A stretch of DNA of 12,731 bases, taken from NCBI GenBank assembly GCA_020350845.1, contig CP070725.1, positions 677,028 to 689,758 on the forward strand, in the 5' to 3' direction. A program made the position numbers and the translations under genes. This document shows, in pieces, positions 1-6,032 of the stretch. How positions within the stretch are numbered: position 1 is the first letter of the stretch; every line of letters begins with the position of its first letter. The notes below the pieces were generated by a model. The model saw only the letters and a list, made by a program, of their open reading frames with translations. It had not been told where the DNA came from and did no database searches. This stretch comes from Candidatus Bipolaricaulota bacterium (GTDB lineage Bacteria > Bipolaricaulota > Bipolaricaulia > UBA7950 > UBA9294).

Positions 1-1
1 A

Positions 2-454
2 GCCCTTGACCCAGATCTTGAGCTCCTCGACGGCCTCCCGCGCCCGGATCTCCGTCGGGCTCGGCGGCTCTGCGGCTTGCTGCCGTCTCGCGAGGCGCTC
101 CAGCGTCTCGACGAGCCGGTGGAGCATGAGGTCGAGGCGGACGACCTGCTCCCGCAGCGTCGGCCCCTCCTCGGTCGGCTCGGGTGCCTCGCCCTCGAGC
201 TGCTCGAGGAGCGCGGCAAGAAGCCCGACGATCGCCTCGAGCTGCTCCTCGAGTGCCGGGATCTCGACCTCGTCGAGCCGGACCAACGCCTCCTGCAATC
301 GGATGAGGATTCCCTCCAGGGCCTCGATCGGGGAGTCCGGACGCGCGGGCTCCTCCTGGGCAAGGGCGGTCGACGCCGGGACGGCGGCGAAGAGCACGAT
401 CGCCGACAGGAAGAGGACCGCGAGGAAACGTCCTCGGTGCATGATGCGCTGCAT
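2..454 (-). CDS. Secreted coiled-coil protein, C-terminus beyond the window
   Basis: The frame stays open for 151 codons from the ATG at 454 to the left edge, so the C-terminus is missing. Residues 1-32 form a signal peptide: a short basic N-terminus (MQRIMHRGR), a hydrophobic core at about 10-28 and an ALA cleavage site before Gln33. The mature part has no cysteine and is strongly helical and acidic. It carries leucine-rich heptad-like stretches at about 43-86 and 99-127, separated by a Pro/Glu linker (about 88-98), which suggests an exported coiled-coil or helical-bundle protein. An AAGGAGG site lies 4 nt upstream of the start. A second ATG four codons later has a poorer spacing. The gene is divergent from the membrane-bound regulator at 645-1574, and the repeat operator lies between them, so shared control is likely. 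I do not recognise the family. The plus-strand frames across this stretch are shadows. Confidence 0.75.
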   Translation of the reverse strand, partial: MQRIMHRGRFLAVLFLSAIVLFAAVPASTALAQEEPARPDSPIEALEGILIRLQEALVRLDEVEIPALEEQLEAIVGLLAALLEQLEGEAPEPTEEGPTLREQVVRLDLMLHRLVETLERLARRQQAAEPPSPTEIRAREAVEELKIWVKG

Positions 455-525
455 GGTTCCTCCTTCGTGGATTCCGGCGAAGCCACACTCGTGTCGCTTC
501 GGGCATCGCCGGTGAACTGGCTCCG

Positions 526-554
526 ACCGTAGGCCGGCTCCGGTCTCGTCGGAA
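526..554 (-). promoter_or_regulatory. Weak promoter candidate for the secreted coiled-coil gene
   Basis: Read on the minus strand, TTCCGA (554-549) and TACGGT (531-526) are separated by 17 bp. The -10 fits the TANNNT form seen elsewhere in the window, but the -35 matches only three of six consensus bases. A poor -35 with operator repeats ending 9 bp upstream would suit an activator-dependent promoter. That is inference. The 5' leader to the ATG at 454 would be about 65 nt. Confidence 0.3.
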
Positions 555-563
555 CCGATCGCC

Positions 564-593
564 GGTCAACGGCGGGTCAACGCGGCGTCAACG
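564..593. promoter_or_regulatory. Operator candidate: three 11-bp-phased GTCAACG direct repeats
   Basis: GGTCAACG (564-571), GGTCAACG (575-582) and CGTCAACG (586-593) lie at exactly 11-bp spacing, one helical turn apart. OmpR/PhoB-family winged-helix proteins are known to bind head-to-tail direct repeats of about this size and spacing, as in the Pho box. The next plus-strand gene (645-1574) encodes exactly such a DNA-binding domain. The array sits between two divergent promoter candidates, 9 bp from the leftward -35 and 11 bp from the rightward -35. Direct control of both genes, including autoregulation, is therefore the simplest reading. The repeats are seen directly; the binding is inferred. 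Confidence 0.55.
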
Positions 594-604
594 CTCCGTG
601 GACC

Positions 605-633
605 TTGTCCTCTCCCTGCCCCGCGTCTACCTT
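605..633 (+). promoter_or_regulatory. Promoter candidate for the membrane-bound regulator
   Basis: TTGTCC (605-610) and TACCTT (628-633) are separated by 17 bp. The -35 matches four of six consensus bases, and the -10 keeps the three most important ones (TANNNT). The predicted start of transcription is near 640, which leaves almost no leader before the ATG at 645. The three operator repeats end 11 bp upstream of the -35. Confidence 0.4.
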
Positions 634-644
634 GTGGGGTGAGC

Positions 645-1574
645 ATGAGACGACTCCATCTCCCCGTTCGCCTGGCGTTCCTCGCCGCCGTCCTCCTGAC
701 CGTGCTTGCCGTCGCGGTCACGATTCCTGTGCTCGATGCGCACCGGCGATGGGTCCTCGAGGCGTTCACGCACCGAGGTGCCGCCTATGCGACGACGTTC
801 GTGGATTCGGTGGAGGCGTGGATCGTCGGCGGCCGCGGGGAGATGGTCGAGACGGCGACGAGGCTGTTGGCGGTCGCCGGGGTGTCGTATGTGCGCGTGG
901 TGCACGATGGGCGCGTCATCGCCGAGGAAGGCACTGTGCCCGCGTCTGCGGCGGCCGTCGACGTCACCGGCGGAGGGCCGTCCGAGCCGCGAACGAGCTT
1001 CGTCCGATCGCCGGAGGAACCTACGATCCTCGATCAGATCGTCCCCTTCCGCGGCCTCTGGGACTCGACGCTCCGTGGCTACGTCCACCTCGGGATCGAT
1101 GCCCGCTCGGCGACGGGATCGATCCGCAGCGCCGGCTGGCTCGCCGCGGGCCTGGCGGTGGGATTCCTCGCCCTCGTCTGGAGTGCCGCGCTGGCGTTCG
1201 TCTTCCGTGCCCGGGCGCCGCGCCCGCGCGCGCACGATGCGCCGCCGTCGCCTTCCGGCGGTCGGCTCGTGGTGGACGAGCGACGCAAGACGGTGACCTG
1301 TGACGGGGTTCCGGTGTCGCTGACGCCGAAGCAGTTCGCGCTCCTCCGACTGCTGGCGTCCGATCGACGCCGCGTCTTCTCCGACCGCGAGATCCTCGCC
1401 GCCGTGTGGCCCGAGTCCCACTACGCGGACGCCAAGGACGTGAAGCAGTGTGTGTACCTCATCCGCAAGCGCTTCGCGGAGTCGGGGGTGCCGGTGACCG
1501 GCCTCCTCGTCAACGTTCCCGGCTTCGGCTATCGGATCGAGGACGCACCCGAACATGACCCGGATGTGACCTGA
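645..1574 (+). CDS. Membrane-bound one-component regulator: sensor domain plus C-terminal OmpR-type winged helix
   Basis: This 309-residue protein probably senses an envelope signal and binds DNA itself. Residues 11-30 form a first membrane helix, 31-160 an extracytoplasmic domain and about 164-188 a second membrane helix. A Pro/Arg linker (189-204) leads to a Trans_reg_C winged helix at 207-298, with the family landmarks SLTPKQFALLRLLA (225-238), a W near 255, a Y-L-I-R-K-R recognition-helix segment (271-276) and VPGFGYR (291-297). The sensor region ends in GYVHLGID, reminiscent of Cache/PAS-like periplasmic sensors. No HAMP, kinase or receiver domain is present. ToxR and CadC carry the winged helix at the N-terminus, so this order is reversed. 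The ATG at 645 is chosen because GGGG (636-639) sits 5 nt upstream; a GTG at 639 would lie on that site. The downstream secreted-protein gene starts 56 bp after the stop and may be cotranscribed. Confidence 0.82.
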   Translation: MRRLHLPVRLAFLAAVLLTVLAVAVTIPVLDAHRRWVLEAFTHRGAAYATTFVDSVEAWIVGGRGEMVETATRLLAVAGVSYVRVVHDGRVIAEEGTVPASAAAVDVTGGGPSEPRTSFVRSPEEPTILDQIVPFRGLWDSTLRGYVHLGIDARSATGSIRSAGWLAAGLAVGFLALVWSAALAFVFRARAPRPRAHDAPPSPSGGRLVVDERRKTVTCDGVPVSLTPKQFALLRLLASDRRRVFSDREILAAVWPESHYADAKDVKQCVYLIRKRFAESGVPVTGLLVNVPGFGYRIEDAPEHDPDVT

Positions 1575-1630
1575 GGATGGTGGCCCGTGCCGCGGTCGAT
1601 GGCTACGCTGCACCCGTGAAGGAGAGAACC

Positions 1631-2245
1631 GTGAAGTATCGATGGACCGTGCTCGTCCTGCTCCTCGCGGCCGTTGTTTCCGCCGCCGCGCAGCCGCGCG
1701 AGGAGCCGATCGAGTTCACCGTGCGCGAACTGCTCGTCCGCATGGCGGACGATGTCGCGACCGGGATGTTCCTCGTCAAGCTCAGTGTGGATGCGGCGGA
1801 ACTCGTGATGCTGCAGTGGCACCTGAGCCAGATCGAGGCACTGCTCCTCGGCGCAGACGAGGAGGCCGCTTCCCGCTTCGGCTGGCCGCGCGAGCGGATC
1901 CGCGGGCTGCTCAATGACGCCCACGAGCTGACGGCCGCGCTCTCGCGCCTCCCGGTCGAGCGACCGAAGCGCGACGATCTCGTGGCGTTCGCGGGGAACG
2001 TTCAAGCGTTGATGCGTCTCACGCTGGAGGAAGTCCGCGAGGCGCGGAGGCAGCGCTCCCCCGCGCTCGCTCGCGAGCACCTGCTGCGTGCCTCGGCGTA
2101 CCTCGTGGCATCGTTCGGGCTGCCGATCAACGCCTTCCCCGGGGGGCTCTACTCCATCGCCTGGAGACTCGGCCTGACCGGCCTCCTCGAGGGTGTGGAG
2201 CCGCTGTGGGAGATGATCGGGGAGCCGCCACCGGGCGCCCCGTAG
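1631..2245 (+). CDS. Secreted helical protein of unknown function
   Basis: This 204-residue protein starts at a GTG preceded by AAGGAGAG (1619-1626). The start gives a clean signal peptide: MKYRW, a hydrophobic core at 6-17 and an AAA cleavage site before Gln21. The mature part has no cysteine, is predicted to be almost wholly alpha-helical (amphipathic stretches at about 27-75, 85-105, 113-141 and 144-163), and has a more hydrophobic, Gly-containing segment near the C-terminus (about 161-195). Upstream in-frame starts (1577, GTG at 1616) would put charged residues ahead of the signal peptide and lack a good ribosome site. It follows the membrane-bound regulator by 56 bp on the same strand. 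Like the divergent protein at the left edge, it is exported, so both may be targets of that regulator. I do not recognise the family. Confidence 0.72.
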   Translation: MKYRWTVLVLLLAAVVSAAAQPREEPIEFTVRELLVRMADDVATGMFLVKLSVDAAELVMLQWHLSQIEALLLGADEEAASRFGWPRERIRGLLNDAHELTAALSRLPVERPKRDDLVAFAGNVQALMRLTLEEVREARRQRSPALAREHLLRASAYLVASFGLPINAFPGGLYSIAWRLGLTGLLEGVEPLWEMIGEPPPGAP

Positions 2246-2270
2246 CGCTCCCGCCGAGGCCGCGCCTCCG

Positions 2271-2299
2271 TTGTCGCCGCCGGAGCCCCGCCGGATACT
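2271..2299 (+). promoter_or_regulatory. Promoter candidate for the M29 aminopeptidase
   Basis: TTGTCG (2271-2276) and GATACT (2294-2299) are separated by 17 bp, each matching four of six consensus bases. The transcript would start near 2306, right at the AAGGAGGG ribosome site (2306-2313), so the leader would be very short. Confidence 0.42.
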
Positions 2300-2317
2300 C
2301 ACCCCAAGGAGGGTCCG

Positions 2318-3418
2318 ATGAACGATCCTCGAGTCGAAACCGTCGCCAAGATCCTCGTCGACTACTCGGTCGCGGTGCAGCCCGGGCAGCTCGTTCGTCT
2401 CAGCGCGAAACCCGAGGGCGAGGCGCTTCTCCTCGCCTTGTACGCCGCCGTGCTCGAGCGCGGCGCGCACCCCTGGCTCGACCTCCGCCACGAGGCGACG
2501 GAGGAGCTCTTCTACGCCCTCGCCGAGGAGCACCAGCTCGACTACGTCGCCCCGTTCGAGCTCGCGATGATCGATGCCTTCGACGCCAGTATCGGCGTCT
2601 GGACCGACGCCAACACGAAGCGCTTGAGTGGAGCCGATCCGGCGAAACAGGCTCGCCGCGATCGCGCGCTCGGCCCGCTGTTCGATCGCTTCCTCGAGCG
2701 GACCGCGCGCGACGAGCTGCGATGGGTGGGAACCGTCCACCCCACCGAGGCGGCGCAGAACGCGGAGATGTCTCTCCTCGAGTTCGAACGCTTCGTCTAC
2801 GACGCCTGCCTCGTCCACGAGCCGGATCCGATCGCGGCGTGGAAGGCGATCTCGGCCTCTCAGCAGCGCCTCGTGGACTGGCTCTCCGACAAGCGAGAGA
2901 TCCACGTCGAAGGTGCCGACGTCGACCTGAGGCTTTCCGTCGCCGGCCGATCGTGGGAGAACTGCGACGGGCACGAGAACTTCCCCGACGGTGAGATCTT
3001 CACCGCGCCGATCGAGGACTCCGTCGAGGGAGAGATTCGGTTCACCTTCCCCGCGTGCTACAGCGGACGCGAGGTCGAGGACGTCTTCCTGCGTTTCGAG
3101 CGTGGCAAGGTGGTCCACGCCGAGGCGGCGAAGAATCTCTCGTTCCTCGAAGAGATGCTCGGCGTGGACGACGGCGCGCGCCACGTGGGGGAGTTCGCTT
3201 TCGGAACCAACGAGGGGATCACGAGATTCACGAAGGAGACGCTGTTCGACGAGAAGATCGGGGGAACGATTCATCTCGCCCTCGGGAAGGGCTACCCCGA
3301 GACGGGGAGCAAGAACGACTCCGCGATCCACTGGGACATGGTTTGCGACCTGCGGGACGGCGGCCGGGTCCTCGTGGACGGGGAGACGTTCCTCGAGGCA
3401 GGGACGTTCACGATCTGA
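2318..3418 (+). CDS. M29 family metallo-aminopeptidase (AmpS/AmpT type)
   Basis: This 366-residue protein has the full length and motif set of family M29, dinuclear-metal cytosolic aminopeptidases that release N-terminal residues from peptides. All six expected metal ligands can be placed: Glu226 in NFPDGEIFTAP, Glu292 in GEFAFGTNEG, His319 and Tyr326 in TIHLALGKGYPETG, and His338 plus Asp340 in SAIHWDM. The 66-residue gap between the first two ligands and the 7-residue gap before the Tyr match my recollection of the Thermus enzyme. There is no signal peptide, so it should be cytoplasmic. The start at 2318 is set by AAGGAGGG at 2306-2313. It stands alone, with its own promoter, and converges on the DUF3795 gene with only 13 bp between stops. 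Its exact peptide preference cannot be read from sequence. Confidence 0.93.
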   Translation: MNDPRVETVAKILVDYSVAVQPGQLVRLSAKPEGEALLLALYAAVLERGAHPWLDLRHEATEELFYALAEEHQLDYVAPFELAMIDAFDASIGVWTDANTKRLSGADPAKQARRDRALGPLFDRFLERTARDELRWVGTVHPTEAAQNAEMSLLEFERFVYDACLVHEPDPIAAWKAISASQQRLVDWLSDKREIHVEGADVDLRLSVAGRSWENCDGHENFPDGEIFTAPIEDSVEGEIRFTFPACYSGREVEDVFLRFERGKVVHAEAAKNLSFLEEMLGVDDGARHVGEFAFGTNEGITRFTKETLFDEKIGGTIHLALGKGYPETGSKNDSAIHWDMVCDLRDGGRVLVDGETFLEAGTFTI

Positions 3419-3431
3419 CGCCCGCCGTCGC

Positions 3432-3944
3432 CTACTCGAGGCTCACCGAGTGGTCCTCCTCGGTGCACGACACGAGCGGCGACCCGCAGCGCGAGCACTG
3501 ACTGTCATACCATCCTGCCTCACGGCTGCACGCGGGGCATCGCCAGCGCTCGTGCTGCTCCTTGAGCCACGAACGCACGCCGACCGCCTTGATCCGACGC
3601 AGGTCGCGCAGCGCCGAGCCGTGATGCTCGGCCGAGTCGCGGAAGGTGACCAACTGCTCGCACGGCAGCTCGGGGCACGACGAACAGTGCTCGAGACGGC
3701 GGCCCGCGGCGCAGCTGCGGATCCCGCAGTCACGACAGAAGACGGCGCGGACCGGCGCACGGCAGCCGCGGCAGGTGACCTCGGTGACCGATCGCCCCCA
3801 CGCGTTGGCAAGAACGTCCTGCGTGCCGCGGGCGGTCGCGAGATAGACGTCACACGCTCCGCAGTAGAGGCCGCAGGGGGCGTCGAGGCGCTCTTCCTTC
3901 GGGGTGCTCTCCCTGTTCACGTTCTGCTGCTGTTCGTCTGCCAC
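3432..3944 (-). CDS. Cysteine-rich DUF3795 protein, putative metal binding
   Basis: This 170-residue protein carries the DUF3795 pattern: CGLYCGACDVYLA (24-36), CRGC (58-61), C-x2-C-x4-C (70-78), CSSCPELPCEQL (87-98) and the conserved WLKEQHERWRCPAC (126-139). It ends in a second C-x2-C pair (150/153). Sixteen cysteines in 170 residues, mostly as C-x2-C pairs, suggest several zinc sites or an iron-sulfur cluster. The molecular function of the family is not known to me. Translation starts at a GTG preceded by AAGGAAGGG. The start lies inside the last 28 bp of the upstream dehydratase gene, so the two are probably translationally coupled in one operon with orn. The N-terminal 20 residues are hydrophilic and look disordered. 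Confidence 0.85.
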   Translation of the reverse strand: MADEQQQNVNRESTPKEERLDAPCGLYCGACDVYLATARGTQDVLANAWGRSVTEVTCRGCRAPVRAVFCRDCGIRSCAAGRRLEHCSSCPELPCEQLVTFRDSAEHHGSALRDLRRIKAVGVRSWLKEQHERWRCPACSREAGWYDSQCSRCGSPLVSCTEEDHSVSLE

Positions 3945-4903
3945 GACCCTTCCTTTCCGAGTGTGGGGAGAGAGGTGATGTCCACGTTCCCGCCGGTCAA
4001 GATGACCCCCACGCGCTTGCCGCGCGCCTCGCGTAGCCCGGCGAGAAGGGGCGCCACAGCGACGGCGCTCGACGGCTCAATGACGAGCTTCATCCGCTCC
4101 CAGACGAAGCGCATCGCAGGGAGGATCTCTTCCTCCTCGACGCGGAGGATGCGCTTCACGTGCTCGCGGATGAGGGCGAAGGTGTTCTCCCCGAGTGGCG
4201 TGCGCAGCCCGTCGGCGATCGTCGCCGGGGTGAACTCGGTGATCCGCCGTCCCTCGAGCAGCGATCGATAGGCGTCGTCGGCCTGCGCCGGCTCGCAACC
4301 GATGACCTCGGCGTCCGGTGCGAGGTGCGACAGGGCGACCGCGGTCCCTGACGTCAGCCCGCCGCCGCCGACGGGCACGAAGACGAGATCGAGCGCTCCC
4401 ACGGACTCGAGGAGCTCGATGACGGCGGTCCCCTGTCCGCTGATGACCGCAGGATCGTCGTGAGGATGGACGAAGGCCGCTCCGCTCTCGGCGCCGACGC
4501 GCTCTGCGACCTCGCGCCGCCCGTCATGGGTGGGCGGACAGAACACGATCTCGGCGCCGTAGCCTTCGGTGGCGCGCACCTTGAGGGGGTTGGAATCCTC
4601 GGGCATGACGAGGATCGCGCGCAGCCCGTGAAGCCGTGCGGCGAGGGCGAGCGCCTGTGCGTGGTTCCCACTGGAGTGGGCGTACACGCCGTGCGCGCGC
4701 CGTGCGGGCGGGAGACTGGCCACCGCGTTCGAGGCTCCGCGGAACTTGAACGACCCTGTGCGCTGGAAGCTCTCGCACTTGAAGAAGACCGTCGCCCGGC
4801 AACGCTCGTCGATCGCCGAGCAGGTCATCACCGGCGTGCGATGCACGAACGGGGCGATCCGCTCGCGCGCGGCCGCGACCGCGTCCCACGTGACGGTGCT
4901 CAC
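3917..4903 (-). CDS. PLP-dependent serine racemase / threonine (serine) dehydratase
   Basis: This 328-residue fold-type II PLP enzyme has the Schiff-base Lys53 in TGSFKFRGA, the SSGNHAQ loop (77-83), the phosphate-binding GGGGL loop (179-183) and TGGNVD (303-308) near the C-terminus. Its close likeness to serine racemase includes IADGLRTPLG (229-238), VWERMKLVIEP (267-277) and the metal-site pattern E-x3-A-x-D (Glu204, Ala208, Asp210). Ser78 aligns with the serine of racemases that acts on the opposite face. It lacks the C-terminal ACT domain of biosynthetic IlvA, so a catabolic dehydratase, racemase or hydroxyaspartate ammonia-lyase is more likely. The GTG start at 4903 overlaps the orn stop by 4 bp (GTGA), with AGGGG 7 nt upstream. 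A longer upstream extension in this frame would run through orn and is not credible. Confidence 0.9.
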   Translation of the reverse strand: MSTVTWDAVAAARERIAPFVHRTPVMTCSAIDERCRATVFFKCESFQRTGSFKFRGASNAVASLPPARRAHGVYAHSSGNHAQALALAARLHGLRAILVMPEDSNPLKVRATEGYGAEIVFCPPTHDGRREVAERVGAESGAAFVHPHDDPAVISGQGTAVIELLESVGALDLVFVPVGGGGLTSGTAVALSHLAPDAEVIGCEPAQADDAYRSLLEGRRITEFTPATIADGLRTPLGENTFALIREHVKRILRVEEEEILPAMRFVWERMKLVIEPSSAVAVAPLLAGLREARGKRVGVILTGGNVDITSLPTLGKEGSWQTNSSRT

Positions 4904-5451
4904 GAGGGACCCCTGAAGGCGAGCCGGCGGTAGAGGCGCAGCTCCTCGATCGACTCCCTGATGTCGTCGAGCGCGCGATGCGCCGACTCCTTCTCGATCG
5001 TCTCCGGCGGCTGCTGGTACCAGCGGGCGACGAGCTCCTTGACCGAGCTCACATCGACGTTGCGGTAGTGCAGGTAGTCGTTGAGCGTCGGCATGTGATG
5101 AAGGAGGAAACGGCGGTCGAAGCCGATCGAATTCCCGCACAGCGGGGCACGCCCGCGAAGGCAGTGGCTGCGTACGAAGGCGAGCGTCTTCTCCTCCGCC
5201 TCGGCGAGCGAGACCTTCGACCGGCGGGAGGCCTCCGTGAGACCCGACTTCCCGTGCTGCTCGATGCACCACGGAACCATGGACGCGAGGATCCGATCCG
5301 GCTGATGGATCACGAGATCCGGCCCCTCGGCAACGATCGCCAGCTCCTTGTCGGTGATGATTGTCGCGATCTCGAGGATGACACTCGTCCGATCGTCGAT
5401 CCCCGTGGTCTCGAGATCGAGCCAGACAAGAGCCTGTGGATCCTTCGGCAT
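4900..5451 (-). CDS. orn: Oligoribonuclease (DEDDh 3'-5' exoribonuclease)
   Basis: This 183-residue protein is full length for Orn, the enzyme that degrades very short RNAs and pGpG to mononucleotides. The DEDDh catalytic set is intact: Asp12 and Glu14 in WLDLETTG, Asp112 in NSIGFDRRF, and His158 and Asp163 in AHRALDDIRESIEEL. As I recall, these are the same residue numbers as in E. coli Orn. The ATG at 5451 has AAGGAG just upstream, and the protein starts like other Orn proteins (MPKDPQALVWLDLE); a longer N-terminus up to 5619 would be Arg-rich nonsense. It is first in a minus-strand operon with the PLP dehydratase (4-bp overlap) and the DUF3795 gene. No clear promoter was found. A TACCCT -10-like site lies upstream without a matching -35. 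Confidence 0.95.
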   Translation of the reverse strand: MPKDPQALVWLDLETTGIDDRTSVILEIATIITDKELAIVAEGPDLVIHQPDRILASMVPWCIEQHGKSGLTEASRRSKVSLAEAEEKTLAFVRSHCLRGRAPLCGNSIGFDRRFLLHHMPTLNDYLHYRNVDVSSVKELVARWYQQPPETIEKESAHRALDDIRESIEELRLYRRLAFRGPS

Positions 5452-5583
5452 GGCACTCCTTCCTTGGGGGCAGGGTATCCCATCTGTTGAGGGGCAGCCA
5501 CCGGATTCTCCGCCCGCGGAGGCTCCCCTGCGGCGACAACGGGCGGGGGCCCGAGAGGCGCGGTCGATCCGTCGGGAACGCCC

Positions 5584-5612
5584 TTGACGTAGCGCGTTCG
5601 GTGGGCTAGCCT
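5584..5612 (+). promoter_or_regulatory. Strong promoter of the DUF485-symporter operon
   Basis: TTGACG (5584-5589) and TAGCCT (5607-5612) are separated by 17 bp. The -35 matches five of six consensus bases and is the best in the window. The predicted start near 5619 would give a leader of about 150 nt before the ATG at 5771. The spacer between the divergent orn start (5451) and this gene is 319 bp; 5452-5583 holds nothing else that I recognise. Confidence 0.6.
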
Positions 5613-5629
5613 TTGCCAAACTCTATACG

Positions 5630-5760
5630 GTCAGGGGGCTGACACCGGCGGAGAGCCCTCCGCTGGTTGCCTTTTCGCCCGATCGTGACGAGGCCGAGCG
5701 CTCCTGAGGAGTGCCCGCACCGGTAGCGGTTCACCCGTTGGCTGGGCGGACGGCCGGTGT
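5630..5760 (+). promoter_or_regulatory. Structured 5' leader, riboregulator or attenuator candidate
   Basis: Between promoter and start codon the leader can form a string of helices. Stem 1 is GTCAG/CTGAC with a GGGG loop (5630-5643). Stem 2 is CCGGCGGAG/CTCCGCTGG with an AGCC loop (5645-5666), 9 bp with one G-U pair, followed by TTGCCTTTT, which resembles an intrinsic terminator. Stem 3 is GCGCTCC/GGAGTGC (5698-5714). A long-range stem pairs CACCGG (5718-5723) with CCGGTG (5754-5759), just ahead of the ribosome site GAGGTGAGG. The helices are seen by eye; regulation by attenuation or ligand is inference. It matches no riboswitch class I can name. Confidence 0.42.
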
Positions 5761-5770
5761 GAGGTGAGGC

Positions 5771-6031
5771 ATGAGTAATGACAAGGCGAAGGAGACGGAG
5801 CGCTACGTTGCACGCGAGTTTCGCAAGAGCTTCTCCCTCGGGATCTTCTTCCTCGTGGTGACGTTGATCCTCCCGATCCTCAACCAGTTCGCCGGAGGCT
5901 TCATGCTGAGGAAGCTCTTCGGGGAGCTATCGGTGACGTATCTGTACTCGGTGCTCTTCATCTACATCGTGGCGTGGGTGATCACGGTGTACTACGTGTT
6001 GCGGACCGATCGCGAGGAGGAGGAGCACTAG
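5771..6031 (+). CDS. DUF485-like small membrane protein, symporter partner
   Basis: This 86-residue protein has two membrane helices (about 23-41 and 56-77), a charged N-terminus (MSNDKAKETERYVAREFRKS) and an acidic cytoplasmic tail (DREEEEH). Its size, two-helix layout and place directly before an ActP-type symporter match the YjcH/DUF485 or DUF4212 partners of sodium:solute symporters. Those partners are thought to help assembly or stability of the transporter, but their role is poorly defined. The start is set by GAGGTGAGG immediately upstream. Its 3' end carries the GGAGGAGGAG ribosome site of the symporter, which begins 1 nt after the stop. The two should be cotranscribed and coupled. 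The assignment to DUF485 rather than DUF4212 is not certain. Confidence 0.75.
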   Translation: MSNDKAKETERYVAREFRKSFSLGIFFLVVTLILPILNQFAGGFMLRKLFGELSVTYLYSVLFIYIVAWVITVYYVLRTDREEEEH

Positions 6032-6032
6032 C

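Noticed and set aside
6..532. Two plus-strand open frames at the left edge
   Set aside because: The minus strand carries a signal peptide, a well-placed ribosome site and a coherent coiled-coil protein; the plus frames are Ser/Arg-rich or lack any export or domain signal.
645..1574. Calling the regulator a ToxR or CadC homologue, or a response regulator
   Set aside because: The winged helix is C-terminal, not N-terminal as in ToxR/CadC, and there is no receiver domain with a phosphoacceptor Asp.
1604..1616. TACGCT as a -10 box giving a separate promoter for the secreted helical protein
   Set aside because: No acceptable -35 lies 16-18 bp upstream, and cotranscription with the regulator explains the gene.
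1529..3331. A 600-codon open frame on the minus strand across the secreted protein and aminopeptidase genes
   Set aside because: It is Arg/Glu/Leu-rich with no recognisable domain and lies antisense to a clear M29 enzyme. It is a GC-rich shadow frame.
4904..5539. N-terminal extension of the PLP dehydratase frame upstream of 4903
   Set aside because: It would run through the whole orn gene in another frame, is unlike the family, and the GTG at 4903 gives the expected length.
5717..5740. Resemblance of GGTAGCGGTTCACC to the 3' half of a c-di-GMP-I riboswitch
   Set aside because: The conserved upstream half of that class (the GACGCAAAGCC-type segment and tetraloop receptor) is absent, so the likeness is probably chance.
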